DNA of 64,000 nt, from assembly GCA_903910585.1 (NCBI GenBank), contig CAIWAH010000252.1, forward strand, positions 1 to 64,000, read 5' to 3'. Both the position numbers and the translations under genes were made by a program. The notes beneath the pieces were generated by a model. It did no database searches. It was given only the letters and a program-made list of their open reading frames with translations, and was not told where the DNA came from. Below are positions 46,901 through 54,544 of this stretch, one piece after another. The stretch is from an uncultured Verrucomicrobiota bacterium. Its GTDB lineage: Bacteria > Verrucomicrobiota > Verrucomicrobiia > Limisphaerales > UBA9464. Each line of letters starts with the position of its first letter. The first letter of the stretch is position 1.

Positions 46901-49001
46901 CGGCCGGATCGTTCTTGTCGAGCTTGGCGGCGGGCAGCGCCTTGGCTTCCTTGTGCTGGATGCGATAGACGCGGGTGAAGTGATGATCGCGGTCGGGGCG
47001 GGTGGCGGCGTTGCGGGCGCCGTGAGCCGGGCCGCGGGTGTCGTTGTGGACGGCGATTTGGTTGTAGAAGTCCACCAGGTAAATCGCGCCGTCCGGACCT
47101 ACGCGGGCCGTGATCGGGCGGAACCAGTAGTCGGTGCTCGCGATGAACTCGGTCTGCTTCCGGCCGTCTTCCTTGCGGCCCTTGTAGGTCGGGCCGGCGG
47201 GGTCGAGGAACTCGTGGTGGTAGAGCTGGCGGGTGGCCTCGCTCATGAAGAACGAATAGCGGTCGTCGGGCGCCCATTTGGCCGGCCAGGCGCCACCGTC
47301 GTAGATGGTCGCGCCGGCCGCCGCGGTCCACGCGCCGACCCAGTCGATCTGCACATAGGGCTGCCGCTTCTCGTCGAAGGCGGGGTAGATCTTGTTCTCC
47401 TCGATGACGTTGAGGAACGCCTTCATGCCGCCCACCTGGCCGCGGGCGAGGACCTTCTCGGGGATCACCACGTGGCAGATCGGTTCGCCGCAGGTCGCGG
47501 TGGTGAACACGATCTCGCCATCGGGCGCGACCTCGCAGCCCCAGGTGTTGCAACCGCCCGCGGCGATCTGCTCCAGGGCCGAGCCGTCCGGACGGAACCG
47601 GAACACACCGGCCGCGATGTCGCCGAAGCTCTTCGAGCCGTCGCCCGACTTCACGCGGCCGCGGGTGTAGCCGACCGTGCCGTAAACCCAACCATCGAAG
47701 CCCCACTTGAAGTTGTTGATCACCGCGTGGGTGTCGAAGGTGCCCCAACCGGTATAGAGCGTCTCGACCTTGTCGGCCTTGCCGTCGCCGTTGGTGTCGC
47801 GGATGAAGAGGATGTCGGGCGCCTGCGACACGATCACGCCGTCCTTCCAGAACACCGAGGACGTGGGCAGCTCCAGCCCGTCGGCGAAGACCGTCTTCTT
47901 GTCCATCACGCCGTCGCCGTTCGTGTCTTCCAGGATCGAGATGCGGTCCTTGGGCTTACGGGTCTCCTTGCCACCGACCGGGAACTGGTTGGGGTTCTGG
48001 GCGCGGTTCCAGTAGGCCTTGAAGTCGTTTTTGTTCACGTCGAGACCGCCGGGATACTCGGGCGTCTCGACCACCCAGAGACGGCCCTGCGCGTCCCAGT
48101 CCACCGACATGACCTTCTCGGCGACGTTCTCGTCGGCGGTCAGCGTGACGTTGAACTCGGGATGCGTGTTAAGCGTCTTCAGCGCGTCCGGGGCGCGGCG
48201 GGGACCGCCGGCGGGATACTTGAGCGAGGCCAGCTCCTCGGCCTTGGTGAACTCGTCGGCGTTGGCCCGCTTGCCGGCCCACGCGATGCCGCGGAGCAGG
48301 ATCGTCCGGTAGTGCGGCGTGTTGAAGATGTCGAACTCGTGGCCCGGGATGCTGACGAACGCGCGATACGGCTTCGAGCCGCCCGCCAGCGTCTTCTCGT
48401 AGGTCCACAGCTGCGGCCAGATGTTGAAGACGTCCACGAAGCTCTGCGCGAGCACGTCCACGTCGGGCGACATGTCGAGCTGGTTGTAAACCTCGTCCTT
48501 CCAGTCGAAGTTCGAGATGCCCTGCACGATCGGGTGGTCCTGGTTCACGAAGTAGATGCCCACGTCGCCCTCGTGCCACTTCGTCTTCTTTTCGCCATCC
48601 CAGCGCCAGGCGCCGCCGATGATGGACTTGCACCACTCGTGCTGGTCGGCGCTCACCACGCCGTCGTGGATCACGACCACGCCGCCGCCGCGCTGGAGGA
48701 ACTTCTCAAAGCGCGCCCGCTCGTCGCCGACGATCTTCATGCCGTCCGCCGCGTAGATGATCACCACGTCGGTGGCGTCCAATTGGGCGGCGGTGGGGAA
48801 CTCCATCGCGCCACTGGTGGTGATGCCGCGGTCACCGAGCAGCTTGGTCCATTCGCCGAGGAAGCGCGGATGGTCATGCTGGTTGGGGCCGTGGGTCTTG
48901 ATGCCGCCGCGGATGAAGACGCGGAGGGGTTCGGCGCGCAGGGTGACGGCGGCCAGCAGGGCGGCCAGCCACACCAGGGCAAGGCGGTAACGGATGCTCA
49001 T
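43908..49001 (-). CDS. PVC-type dehydrogenase-cytochrome protein with a ThuA domain at each end
   Basis: Secreted giant of 1697 residues. Residues 1-24 are a signal peptide (SIRYRLALVWLAALLAAVTLRA). About 25-240 is a ThuA-like (trehalose-utilisation) domain (GGGVVVIHDGVV, IPGHEFDIFNTP). About 275-645 is the membrane-bound dehydrogenase/beta-propeller module of PVC proteins (RLWVVETPEYPGG, ISILEDTNGDGVMDKKTVFADG, GCNTWGCEVAPDG, GAIYLVDFYNQ). HEAT-like helices follow to about 1100. A cytochrome c domain has the heme motif at Cys1142, Cys1145 and His1146 (CAGCH) and Met in SLMPEGF. After a beta-sandwich and a Pro/Ala linker, about 1475-1690 is a second ThuA-like domain (LLIGGGASHDYNRW, GITLGHDGVAHSHP). 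It probably oxidises a sugar-like substrate in the periplasm. The start at 49001 follows the signal peptide; the longer open frame has none. Confidence 0.9.
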   Translation of the reverse strand: MSIRYRLALVWLAALLAAVTLRAEPLRVFIRGGIKTHGPNQHDHPRFLGEWTKLLGDRGITTSGAMEFPTAAQLDATDVVIIYAADGMKIVGDERARFEKFLQRGGGVVVIHDGVVSADQHEWCKSIIGGAWRWDGEKKTKWHEGDVGIYFVNQDHPIVQGISNFDWKDEVYNQLDMSPDVDVLAQSFVDVFNIWPQLWTYEKTLAGGSKPYRAFVSIPGHEFDIFNTPHYRTILLRGIAWAGKRANADEFTKAEELASLKYPAGGPRRAPDALKTLNTHPEFNVTLTADENVAEKVMSVDWDAQGRLWVVETPEYPGGLDVNKNDFKAYWNRAQNPNQFPVGGKETRKPKDRISILEDTNGDGVMDKKTVFADGLELPTSSVFWKDGVIVSQAPDILFIRDTNGDGKADKVETLYTGWGTFDTHAVINNFKWGFDGWVYGTVGYTRGRVKSGDGSKSFGDIAAGVFRFRPDGSALEQIAAGGCNTWGCEVAPDGEIVFTTATCGEPICHVVIPEKVLARGQVGGMKAFLNVIEENKIYPAFDEKRQPYVQIDWVGAWTAAAGATIYDGGAWPAKWAPDDRYSFFMSEATRQLYHHEFLDPAGPTYKGRKEDGRKQTEFIASTDYWFRPITARVGPDGAIYLVDFYNQIAVHNDTRGPAHGARNAATRPDRDHHFTRVYRIQHKEAKALPAAKLDKNDPAGLVKQLEHPNGWVRGTANRLLNETQAPQAIAPLVQTAKGSASKYGRLQAVYALNNLGKLDDGVLLAALQDKEGAVRKTAAKIAGERAEVSNPGRAAIQALLNDADGRAKINALMALGSLPATRETAYAVVAAWPSLKDRWLESAAVGAAAKDPVLYLEAAFGAKDPAFLAGFVPHLARLAANSSDAATGAKLVALLAGAPATADGLKQATLDAFTANLRGNAAPAWNDGLSASLKKLLGAERTAGSVLPLVARWDRDGKLANDVKPAVAKATAALADKAINDDARGQVAANLIGVRSLDAGIVPAVAKLLGSDASVALQKRVVDALGNAADAAGALVPAFANLPPDLVEPAFGQIVKRADTANAFLDAVAAKQVDLLKLGPARQHRLRTHPDQAVAKRANQVIDDLKGPEAKEKDALIAKFTPEVVKPGNLENGKKLYTANCAGCHIYKTEGRNLAPNLTGMGAHGPVDLLIHIVDPNRLVEPNFVSTLIETKDEQTYDGIIDRENASEVVLRNATADFTLRTADIKSRSSTGRSLMPEGFDQLGAEGLRDLLAYLCADESRFRMIDLTSAFTANSSRGLYISPDNVDETVTFRSYGLKKVGDIPFDVISPQKAVANVVLLKGGARDSWAKKTLPKQVEVKVGVAAAQLHFLGGVAGWGYPAVGDEVPVMKVTLHHAGGETQEMVFRNGVEIADYNGAHDVPGSKSLPQFVRGRGQIRWFSKDVKNSKAVIEKVTLESYDNAVTPTFFAITADAEPGKPAAAAPAKPKRAALKWGNGLKTLLIGGGASHDYNRWFNLADVQMLNATAKISANYLEPQDVTVDDVQTADVLLISANKAFPDAAVREAIFAHAKAGKGIVLLHPGLWYNWPNWAVFNKELAGGGSRGHDRYGEFEVAVSGGSHPLLKGVPASFKLSDELYYFEPDSTGTPIEVLATAHSSAKGKAFPQVFVIKHPQTRIAGITLGHDGVAHSHPAYQQLLKNSVLWVAKKDDLITAGPQ

Positions 49002-49256
49002 AAACAAGGCAGTGCGGACGATTCTAGGCAGACGCCCGCCAGCGTCCATGAGTTTGCACGCCGGACGGCTGAGGTTTTGCCGGAACGACGGGCCTGCCCA
49101 CGGGGCGGGGTGGCGGACTGCCGGGAATGGACGGCGGCATCGTGGGCCGGATTCGGTCCGGAACCATGCCCGCAGGGCACGGCGCCATGCCGGGAATGCA
49201 ACGGGGCGGTTGAGGAACGTCTGGAAACGGATTCCGGCTCCGGCAACCGTGGGGAC

Positions 49257-49712
49257 ATGCAAGCGCTTCCGCCGACCCGCAGTTGTTTTGTCTGTGGCCT
49301 GGAGAATCCCATCGGGCTCCGGCTGGCGATGGCGGCTGTGGCCGGGGCGGTGGAGTCGCGGTTCCGGTTCCGGGCGGACTGCTGCGGGTTCACCGGCGTG
49401 GTGCATGGCGGGATCATCGGCACCGTGCTGGACGAGATCATGGTCTGGGCGGCCTGCGCGGAGACAAAGCAGTTCGCCTACTGCGCGGAGCTGACCGTCC
49501 GCTACCTGCGGCCGACCCGGCCGGGTGTGGACGTGGTGGCTCGCGGCGAACTGGTCCAGAACCGCCGCGGCCGGATCTTCCTGACGCGCGGGGAACTGCG
49601 CGACGCCGACGGGCAGGCGCTCGCCGAAGCCACCGGCAAATACCTGCCGATCCCCGCGGAAATGCGCGCGAGCGTTCTGGCCGATTTCGTTGAGCCGCCG
49701 CCGGGATTCTGA
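49257..49712 (+). CDS. PaaI/YbgC-type hotdog thioesterase
   Basis: Small cytoplasmic acyl-CoA thioesterase-like protein of 151 residues. The core shows the hotdog fold signature: FTGVVHGGIIGTVLDEIMVWAA has the HGG turn and the catalytic Asp/Glu position, followed by the strands CAELTVRYLRPTRPGVDVVARGE and GRIFLTRGELRDADGQALAEATGKYLPI. The N-terminus CFVCGLENPIGLRL resembles a two-cysteine cap seen in some PaaI relatives. The acyl group it acts on is unknown. ATG 49257 is the last start before the conserved region. It is divergent from the giant dehydrogenase gene (255 bp apart) and convergent with the Trx/PDZ gene. Confidence 0.88.
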   Translation: MQALPPTRSCFVCGLENPIGLRLAMAAVAGAVESRFRFRADCCGFTGVVHGGIIGTVLDEIMVWAACAETKQFAYCAELTVRYLRPTRPGVDVVARGELVQNRRGRIFLTRGELRDADGQALAEATGKYLPIPAEMRASVLADFVEPPPGF

Positions 49713-50130
49713 GCGGTGATAAGGTCTGCCGACGCTGAGGGCGGGTTTGAAAATGGAGTCTGACTGGCGTTCCTGCCTTGTCCGGCTGACCTCAGACCCA
49801 TCCGCGGCCAAGAAGTCAGTCCCGTGTCCGTCCGCCATTCCCTCTCCTGGGGGAGAGGGAAAGGATGAGGGCGGGCGTTTCATCCATCTGCGGATTGAAG
49901 GACATAAATGGCAGGTGGCCCGCCCTCACCCCGGCCCTCTCCCCCGAGGAGAGGGAGAATCCGCAGTCAGCTCCAGACCAGCTGATCGCCTCCCGAACGT
50001 CGCCCGCTTCCGGTTGAACCATGCCTTTCCCGACCCGGACAGGTTGCGGATTCTGGGTGTGAAATCGGCTTCGAGCGCATTTTCAAGCCGACACCGGGCT
50101 GTTTCGCCGAAACGGAGCGCCGCCTTCTGC
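49713..50130. other. Convergent intergenic region carrying a REPIN-like element
   Basis: This 418-bp stretch lies between the thioesterase gene (ending 49712) and the Trx/heme/PDZ gene (ending 50131). I see no gene in it. Its main content is the palindrome pair at 49840-49955. No clear terminator for either gene is visible apart from the palindromes themselves. Confidence 0.7.
49840..49955. repeat. REPIN-like pair of inverted palindromic repeats (copy C)
   Basis: Two GC-rich palindromes lie 116 bp end to end in opposite orientation. The left is CCCTCTCC-TGGG-GGAGAGGG (49840-49859) with a tail ending GAGGGCGGGC. The right is GCCCGCCCTCACCCC (49918-49932) leading into CCCTCTCC-CCCGA-GGAGAGGG (49935-49955). 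Here the asymmetric tails point inward. Close relatives occur twice inside the CDS at 58047-62315, where the tails point outward. Confidence 0.85.
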
Positions 50131-51459
50131 CTACTGCATCGGCAGGGATAGCGGTTTCCGTTCGGTGCCGCGCAGGACGACGGCCGGAACCGTTTCGCCG
50201 GCCCGGTGCGTCCGCAGCAGGCGGCCGATGACTTCGCTTTCGGTGGTCCGGGTGCGGGCGCCGTCCAGTTCCACGATCACGTCGTCCTTCTGGAAACCCG
50301 CACGCTTGGCGGCGGCATGCTGGCCGTATTCGCCGGCGTGTTTCACCCGCAGCGCCAGGGCGTCCGGGGCCAGCCCGCGGGCGGTGCGCTGGTCGTCGGG
50401 AAGGTCTTCGAGGAGCAGTCCGCCGAGCGCCATCGCGCGCATCTCCCAGGTGCCCACGCGGCGGGAGATGTCGGCCTTGGTCCGCCAGCCGGCGGGCAGG
50501 TCCAGCCGGACGGTCCACGGGGCGCCGGCGCGCTTCACGGTCAACGGCAGCCCGCCGTTTTCGGCGAAGCGATGGAGCACCCAGCTCACGTCGGCTTCGG
50601 AGACGACGGGTTGGCCGGCGGCCGCAAGGAGTTCATCGCCGGGGCGCAGGCCGGCCCGGTCGGCCGGTGAACCGGCGGCCACGGTGCGCAGCGACAGCGT
50701 CTTTTCGGCGGTGAGTTCAATGCCCACGGTGGCCGGCGCGGGCCAGGGATAGATCAGGTCGTCCGGGATCCGTTCCTTGCGCTCGCGGTGATACGTGCGG
50801 AGCGCGTCGCCGATCTGGTGGCAGTGGACACAGCTCTGCACGACCTTGCCCTCCCAGTCGAGGTTGCGGGTGTATTTGCCGGCGAGCGCGGGGATCTGGA
50901 GGGGATCCTTGAACGCGAGTTCGCCGCCCTGCTTGCCGGCGAGCGCGGCGCGGTTCGCCGGATAATTCGCGTGCAGGGCGAGGGCGCCTTCGAGGGCGGC
51001 GCGAAAGCCGTCCACGGCGCCGTTCTTGGAATCGACCTGATGGGCCCAGGAGCCGAAGCGGCCGTAAACGGTGCCGTCGGCGTTGAAGAAGACGGCGGAG
51101 AAGGACAGGTCGTAGTCCACCTGGAACAGCGAGAGGTCGAGCGCGTTGGCGTTCATCACGCGGACGCACACGAACCGGTCGAGGACCGGGCCGAGCTCGG
51201 CGTTCTGCATGAGCACCCGGGCATCGATGCCGGCGCAGGCGAGGCAGGGGACGCAGCGCAGCGTGACGAGGAGCGGCTTGCCGGTGCGTTTGGCCTCGGC
51301 GAAGCCCTGCTGCCAGTCGTTGTAGATCCAGCGCGTGTCGTGCTCCAGCGCGGCCCGGTCGCCAAGCACGGCGCCGCGGCGGTCCTTCACGGCCTGACCG
51401 TGGGTGCCCCAGCAGGCGAGCGCGAGAAGGCCGGTGAACAGGAGCGGGCGGGGATTCAT
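50131..51459 (-). CDS. Thioredoxin-like, mono-heme and double-PDZ secreted protein (Trx7/PDZ type)
   Basis: Exported protein of 442 residues with a signal peptide (LLFTGLLALACWGTHG). About 35-170 is a thioredoxin-like domain with the redox motif CxxC at Cys69-Cys72 (RCVPCLAC); a third Cys75 lies just after. A CVHCH heme-c motif is at Cys210, Cys213 and His214. Two PDZ domains follow, about 240-320 (VAAGSPADRAGLRPGDELL) and about 360-440 (RAGFQKDDVIVELDG). From memory, planctomycete relatives are called Trx7/PDZ (seleno)proteins, where the first cysteine may be selenocysteine. Here it is an ordinary TGC codon. It is probably a periplasmic redox protein. The gene is divergent from the SGNH hydrolase gene. 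Confidence 0.85.
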   Translation of the reverse strand: MNPRPLLFTGLLALACWGTHGQAVKDRRGAVLGDRAALEHDTRWIYNDWQQGFAEAKRTGKPLLVTLRCVPCLACAGIDARVLMQNAELGPVLDRFVCVRVMNANALDLSLFQVDYDLSFSAVFFNADGTVYGRFGSWAHQVDSKNGAVDGFRAALEGALALHANYPANRAALAGKQGGELAFKDPLQIPALAGKYTRNLDWEGKVVQSCVHCHQIGDALRTYHRERKERIPDDLIYPWPAPATVGIELTAEKTLSLRTVAAGSPADRAGLRPGDELLAAAGQPVVSEADVSWVLHRFAENGGLPLTVKRAGAPWTVRLDLPAGWRTKADISRRVGTWEMRAMALGGLLLEDLPDDQRTARGLAPDALALRVKHAGEYGQHAAAKRAGFQKDDVIVELDGARTRTTESEVIGRLLRTHRAGETVPAVVLRGTERKPLSLPMQ

Positions 51460-51558
51460 GGGGCGGTTATGGCAGCCGGGGAAGGTGTCGGCAATGTCCG
51501 GCGCGGGCCGGTTTTTCCGGTCGCGCCGGCGGCAGGGCCTTCCCTAACGTGGAGGGAC

Positions 51559-52614
51559 ATGAATTCCCTTGTGCGCGCGGTCCGGGGCGGCGGGCTCGCC
51601 CTGCTGGTGCTGCTGGCGGTGGCCGGTTGCCAGCATCGTCCGGCCGCGACTGTGGTCCGGCAAACGGGCGAATCCGTCGTGTTCATCGGCGAGGCTCCGG
51701 CGGCACTGGCGTTTCCGCCGGTCGCCACCGAACCCCTGACGGTGCGGAGCGGATATCAGTCCGGCCCCGGTGTGACCGAATATGTGGCGGGCACCGACTA
51801 CGCGGTGGACTGGACGGCCGGAACGCTGCGGCGCCTGCCGGGTTCGCGCCTGCCCGACTTCCGCACGAACTCGCTGTTCGGCCAGGAAGAGTTCGATCAC
51901 TCGAAGTTCCCGGGCTTCGGCAACGGCGGTTTCTTTGCCTTTGTGGACTACGGGTATCGGCCAACGAATGCGTGGCCGGTGCCGGCTCCGCAAGGGGCGT
52001 TGCTGCCGAAAAGTGCGGCGAAGCTCCGGGCGGGCGGCGAGTTCCGGCTGGTGGCTTACGGCGACAGCATCACGGCCGGCGGCGACGCGACGAAACCGGA
52101 ATGGATTTTCTGGAACCGCTGGGCCGATCACCTGCGACGGAGGCATCCGCAGGCGCAGATCACCGCCGTCAACGGGGCGACCGGCGGCGACGCGACGGTG
52201 CAGGGGCTGGCGCGGCTCCAGGACAAGGTGCTCACCCAGCGGCCGGACCTGGTGCTCGTCGGCTTCGGCATGAACGACCACAACCGGGGCGGGGTGCCGA
52301 TTCCGCAGTTCGAGGCGAACCTGACGGAGATCGTCCGCCGGATCCGGACGGACACCGGGGCCGAGGTCATCCTGTTCTCGGCGTTCCCGCCCAATCCGAA
52401 GTGGAAGTTCGGTTCGCACCGTATGGAGCTCTACGCGGCGGCCACGGAGAAGGTGGCGCGGGCGACCGGCTGCGCCTTCGCGGATGTCTTCGGCAACTGG
52501 CAGGCGTTGGCAGCGCGCAAGAAGCCGGAGGACCTGCTGGGCAACAACATCAATCACCCGAACGATTTCGGGCACTGGATCTACTTCCAGGTGCTGGCCG
52601 GACTGGGGCTGTGA
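51559..52614 (+). CDS. SGNH/GDSL-family hydrolase, predicted lipoprotein
   Basis: Lipid-anchored or periplasmic esterase of 351 residues. The signal peptide ends in the lipobox LLAVAGC, with acylation at Cys24. The start at 51559 is preceded by a GGAGGGAC ribosome-binding site. The N-terminal 150 residues are a beta-rich domain (TEYVAGTDYAVDWTAG). The hydrolase domain holds block I GDSI (Ser170), block II NGATGGD, block III GMND (Asn239) and block V with Asp336 and His339 in NHPNDFGH. All catalytic residues are present. It probably removes acyl or acetyl groups from a carbohydrate or lipid. It is divergent from the Trx/PDZ gene and convergent with ldhA. Confidence 0.92.
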   Translation: MNSLVRAVRGGGLALLVLLAVAGCQHRPAATVVRQTGESVVFIGEAPAALAFPPVATEPLTVRSGYQSGPGVTEYVAGTDYAVDWTAGTLRRLPGSRLPDFRTNSLFGQEEFDHSKFPGFGNGGFFAFVDYGYRPTNAWPVPAPQGALLPKSAAKLRAGGEFRLVAYGDSITAGGDATKPEWIFWNRWADHLRRRHPQAQITAVNGATGGDATVQGLARLQDKVLTQRPDLVLVGFGMNDHNRGGVPIPQFEANLTEIVRRIRTDTGAEVILFSAFPPNPKWKFGSHRMELYAAATEKVARATGCAFADVFGNWQALAARKKPEDLLGNNINHPNDFGHWIYFQVLAGLGL

Positions 52615-52644
52615 TGGCGGCCAGGAGGGCGACGGCGCACCAGT

Positions 52645-53643
52645 TCAGGCCAGCTGGGTCTCCGGCAGCAGCGGCTGGCCAGTGGCGGCCCGAACGAGGT
52701 TCTCCGCGGTCACGCGGGCGATTTCGTGCAACGCCTCGCGGGTGAGGAAGGCCTGATGCGCGGTGACCAGCACGTTGGGAAATGTGAGCAGCAGGTTCAG
52801 TTCATCGTCCGGCAGCACCTGCGCGGACAGGTCCTCGAAGAACACGCCTTCCTCCTCCTCGTAAACGTCGAGCGCCACGCCGCCGAGCCGGCCGGACTTC
52901 AGGGATTCGATCAGCGCGGTGGTGTCCACGAGTTTGCCGCGGCTCGTGTTGATGACGTAGGCGCCGGGTTTCAGGAGCGCGAGCGTGTCGCGGTTGAGCA
53001 GGTGGTGCGACAGCGGCGTCAGCGGAAGGTGCAGGGAAACGATGTCACTGGTGGCGAGCAGGACGGACAGTGGCACGTAGGCGACGCCGCGTTGAATGGC
53101 CCAGTCGGTCAGCGGGAAAGGATCGTGGGCGAGCACCGTGCAGCCGAACCCGCGGAATATCTCCGCCGCAATGCGGCCGATCTTGCCGGTGCCGACGATG
53201 CCGACCGTCTTGCCGTGAAGGTCGAACCCGGTGAGGCCGTTCAGCGCAAAGTTGTGTTCCCGCACGCGGTTGTAGGCGCGGTGGATCTTGCGGTTGAGCG
53301 TTAGCAGCAGAGCGACGGCGTGCTCGGCGACCGCGTGCGGCGAGTAGGCCGGAACACGGCTCACAGCGAGGCCGGCCGCCTTGGCCGCGGCGAGGTCCAC
53401 GTTGTTGAAGCCCGCACACCGCAGCGCAACATGGCGGACGCCGGCGGCGGCCAGCGACCGGAGGCACGGGGCGTCGAGGCGGTCATTGACGAACACGCAG
53501 GCGGCGCGGCAGCCGTCGGCCGCGGCGGTGGTGGCCGCCGACAGCCGGAACTCGTGGAACTCGAGTTCCACCCCGGCCGAATCCGCCGCCGGCTGGAGGA
53601 ATTCGCGGTCGTAAGGTTTGGCGTCGAAGACGGCGGCTTTCAT
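52645..53643 (-). CDS. ldhA: D-lactate dehydrogenase (2-hydroxyacid dehydrogenase family)
   Basis: NADH-dependent enzyme of 332 residues that reduces pyruvate to D-lactate. The N-terminus MKAAVFDAKPYDREFL is that of fermentative LdhA. The nucleotide-binding loop is GIVGTGKIGR (about 148-157). The catalytic set Arg235 (NTSRGKLVD), Glu264 (YEEEEG) and His296 (VTAHQAFLT) is complete. The TAHQAFLT wording is typical of D-LDH rather than phosphoglycerate dehydrogenase. Its ATG overlaps the stop of the upstream hypothetical gene by four bases (ATGA), implying translational coupling. It is convergent with the SGNH hydrolase gene. Confidence 0.93.
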   Translation of the reverse strand: MKAAVFDAKPYDREFLQPAADSAGVELEFHEFRLSAATTAAADGCRAACVFVNDRLDAPCLRSLAAAGVRHVALRCAGFNNVDLAAAKAAGLAVSRVPAYSPHAVAEHAVALLLTLNRKIHRAYNRVREHNFALNGLTGFDLHGKTVGIVGTGKIGRIAAEIFRGFGCTVLAHDPFPLTDWAIQRGVAYVPLSVLLATSDIVSLHLPLTPLSHHLLNRDTLALLKPGAYVINTSRGKLVDTTALIESLKSGRLGGVALDVYEEEEGVFFEDLSAQVLPDDELNLLLTFPNVLVTAHQAFLTREALHEIARVTAENLVRAATGQPLLPETQLA

Positions 53644-54449
53644 CGGGCCGGAAAATCCTCGGTGTAGCGGCGGAGGAGGCGTGCGGGATCGTTCGGCAGA
53701 AGGTAGATCCGCTGGCGAAGGCGCTTGGTCTCGCCGGGCTTCAGGCCGTCGATCAGCGGATCGCTGTGCAGGCAGACGTAAACGCCCTCAAACAGCTCGA
53801 ACGTCCGGTCGATGGCGATGGCCAGCAGCCAGCGGTCGTCGCCCGAGTAGCAGCCGATGAGGCCGTTGCTGACGCGGCGGCGGGCCAGCGGACGGGGATT
53901 CGCGTCGGCCTCGCGGATGCCCGGCGGAAGGAACACCTGGCCGCCGAGGTAGAGGGCGTTGGTGGTGCGTTCCATCCGGTCGAGCGTTGTGAGCCGGCCG
54001 TCGCTGAACACGAAACTGCGGGCGACATAACCCGCCTGGTTACGGCCGGTGAAGGCATCCACCCGCACGCAGGCAGGCTGGAACCACTGGATGTCCCACG
54101 GGGCGTCCCCGCGGTTGGTCAGCAGGAAGGTGAAGTCGAGACCGTCCGGCACGGTCCGAACCTCGTGCAGCACCTCGACGTTGGTTTCGACGAGCGTCCG
54201 AAAGCGGAGCTCAGAACCGTCCGGTGCCGCAAACGCGAGCGTGGTCTGGTGCGTCACCCGGGTCCGGTCCCACTTGCGCTCGTGCCCGCCGGGTTTGCAG
54301 AAGGCTTCGAGATACCAGACGTTCAGCTGGGCGCCCGGCAGGCGTTCGTCGTGCCACGACAGCAGGTTGTTGGTCCAGGAAAGCGGGGACGCGCCGGTGG
54401 CGGGCAGAGTCATCGCCCAAAGCGCAAGCAGCAGATGCCGGGGAATCAT
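53640..54449 (-). CDS. Secreted hypothetical protein coupled to ldhA
   Basis: I cannot name this 269-residue protein. The start at 54449 (MIPRHLLLALWAMTLPATGA) gives a plausible signal peptide; a longer open frame upstream lacks one. The mature part is beta-rich (VRTVPDGLDFTFLLTNRGDAPWDIQWFQ, ERTTNALYLGG, GETKRLRQRIYLLPND) and looks like a carbohydrate-binding or galactose-mutarotase-like sandwich. The stop codon overlaps the ldhA start in an ATGA arrangement, so it is probably translated together with ldhA. No catalytic residues can be assigned with confidence. Confidence 0.7.
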   Translation of the reverse strand: MIPRHLLLALWAMTLPATGASPLSWTNNLLSWHDERLPGAQLNVWYLEAFCKPGGHERKWDRTRVTHQTTLAFAAPDGSELRFRTLVETNVEVLHEVRTVPDGLDFTFLLTNRGDAPWDIQWFQPACVRVDAFTGRNQAGYVARSFVFSDGRLTTLDRMERTTNALYLGGQVFLPPGIREADANPRPLARRRVSNGLIGCYSGDDRWLLAIAIDRTFELFEGVYVCLHSDPLIDGLKPGETKRLRQRIYLLPNDPARLLRRYTEDFPAR

Positions 54450-54481
54450 GGCGGGAGGGTGTTCGCGTCGTGCATCCAGAC

Positions 54482-54514
54482 CAAGTAAAAGCCGTCCCGG
54501 TTGCCCGGGACGGC
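54482..54514 (-). terminator. Rho-independent terminator after the hypothetical gene at 54545
   Basis: A perfect 10-bp stem pairs GCCGTCCCGG (54491-54500) with CCGGGACGGC (54505-54514) across a 4-base loop. Read on the minus strand it is followed by TTTTACTTGG (54481-54490). It lies just downstream of the stop at 54545 on the same strand and is a textbook terminator. Confidence 0.92.
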
Positions 54515-54544
54515 CCACTGCGTTCATCCACACTGGTCCTGAAA

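Noticed and set aside
44805-49256. Very long open frame on the plus strand opposite the giant dehydrogenase gene
   Set aside because: It is the antisense of the dehydrogenase gene, stop-free because of high GC. Only its last 151 residues (from 49257) look like a protein, the thioesterase.
51247-51256. Possible selenocysteine in the thioredoxin motif of the Trx/PDZ protein
   Set aside because: The codon is TGC (Cys) and no in-frame TGA occurs, so no selenocysteine is needed here.
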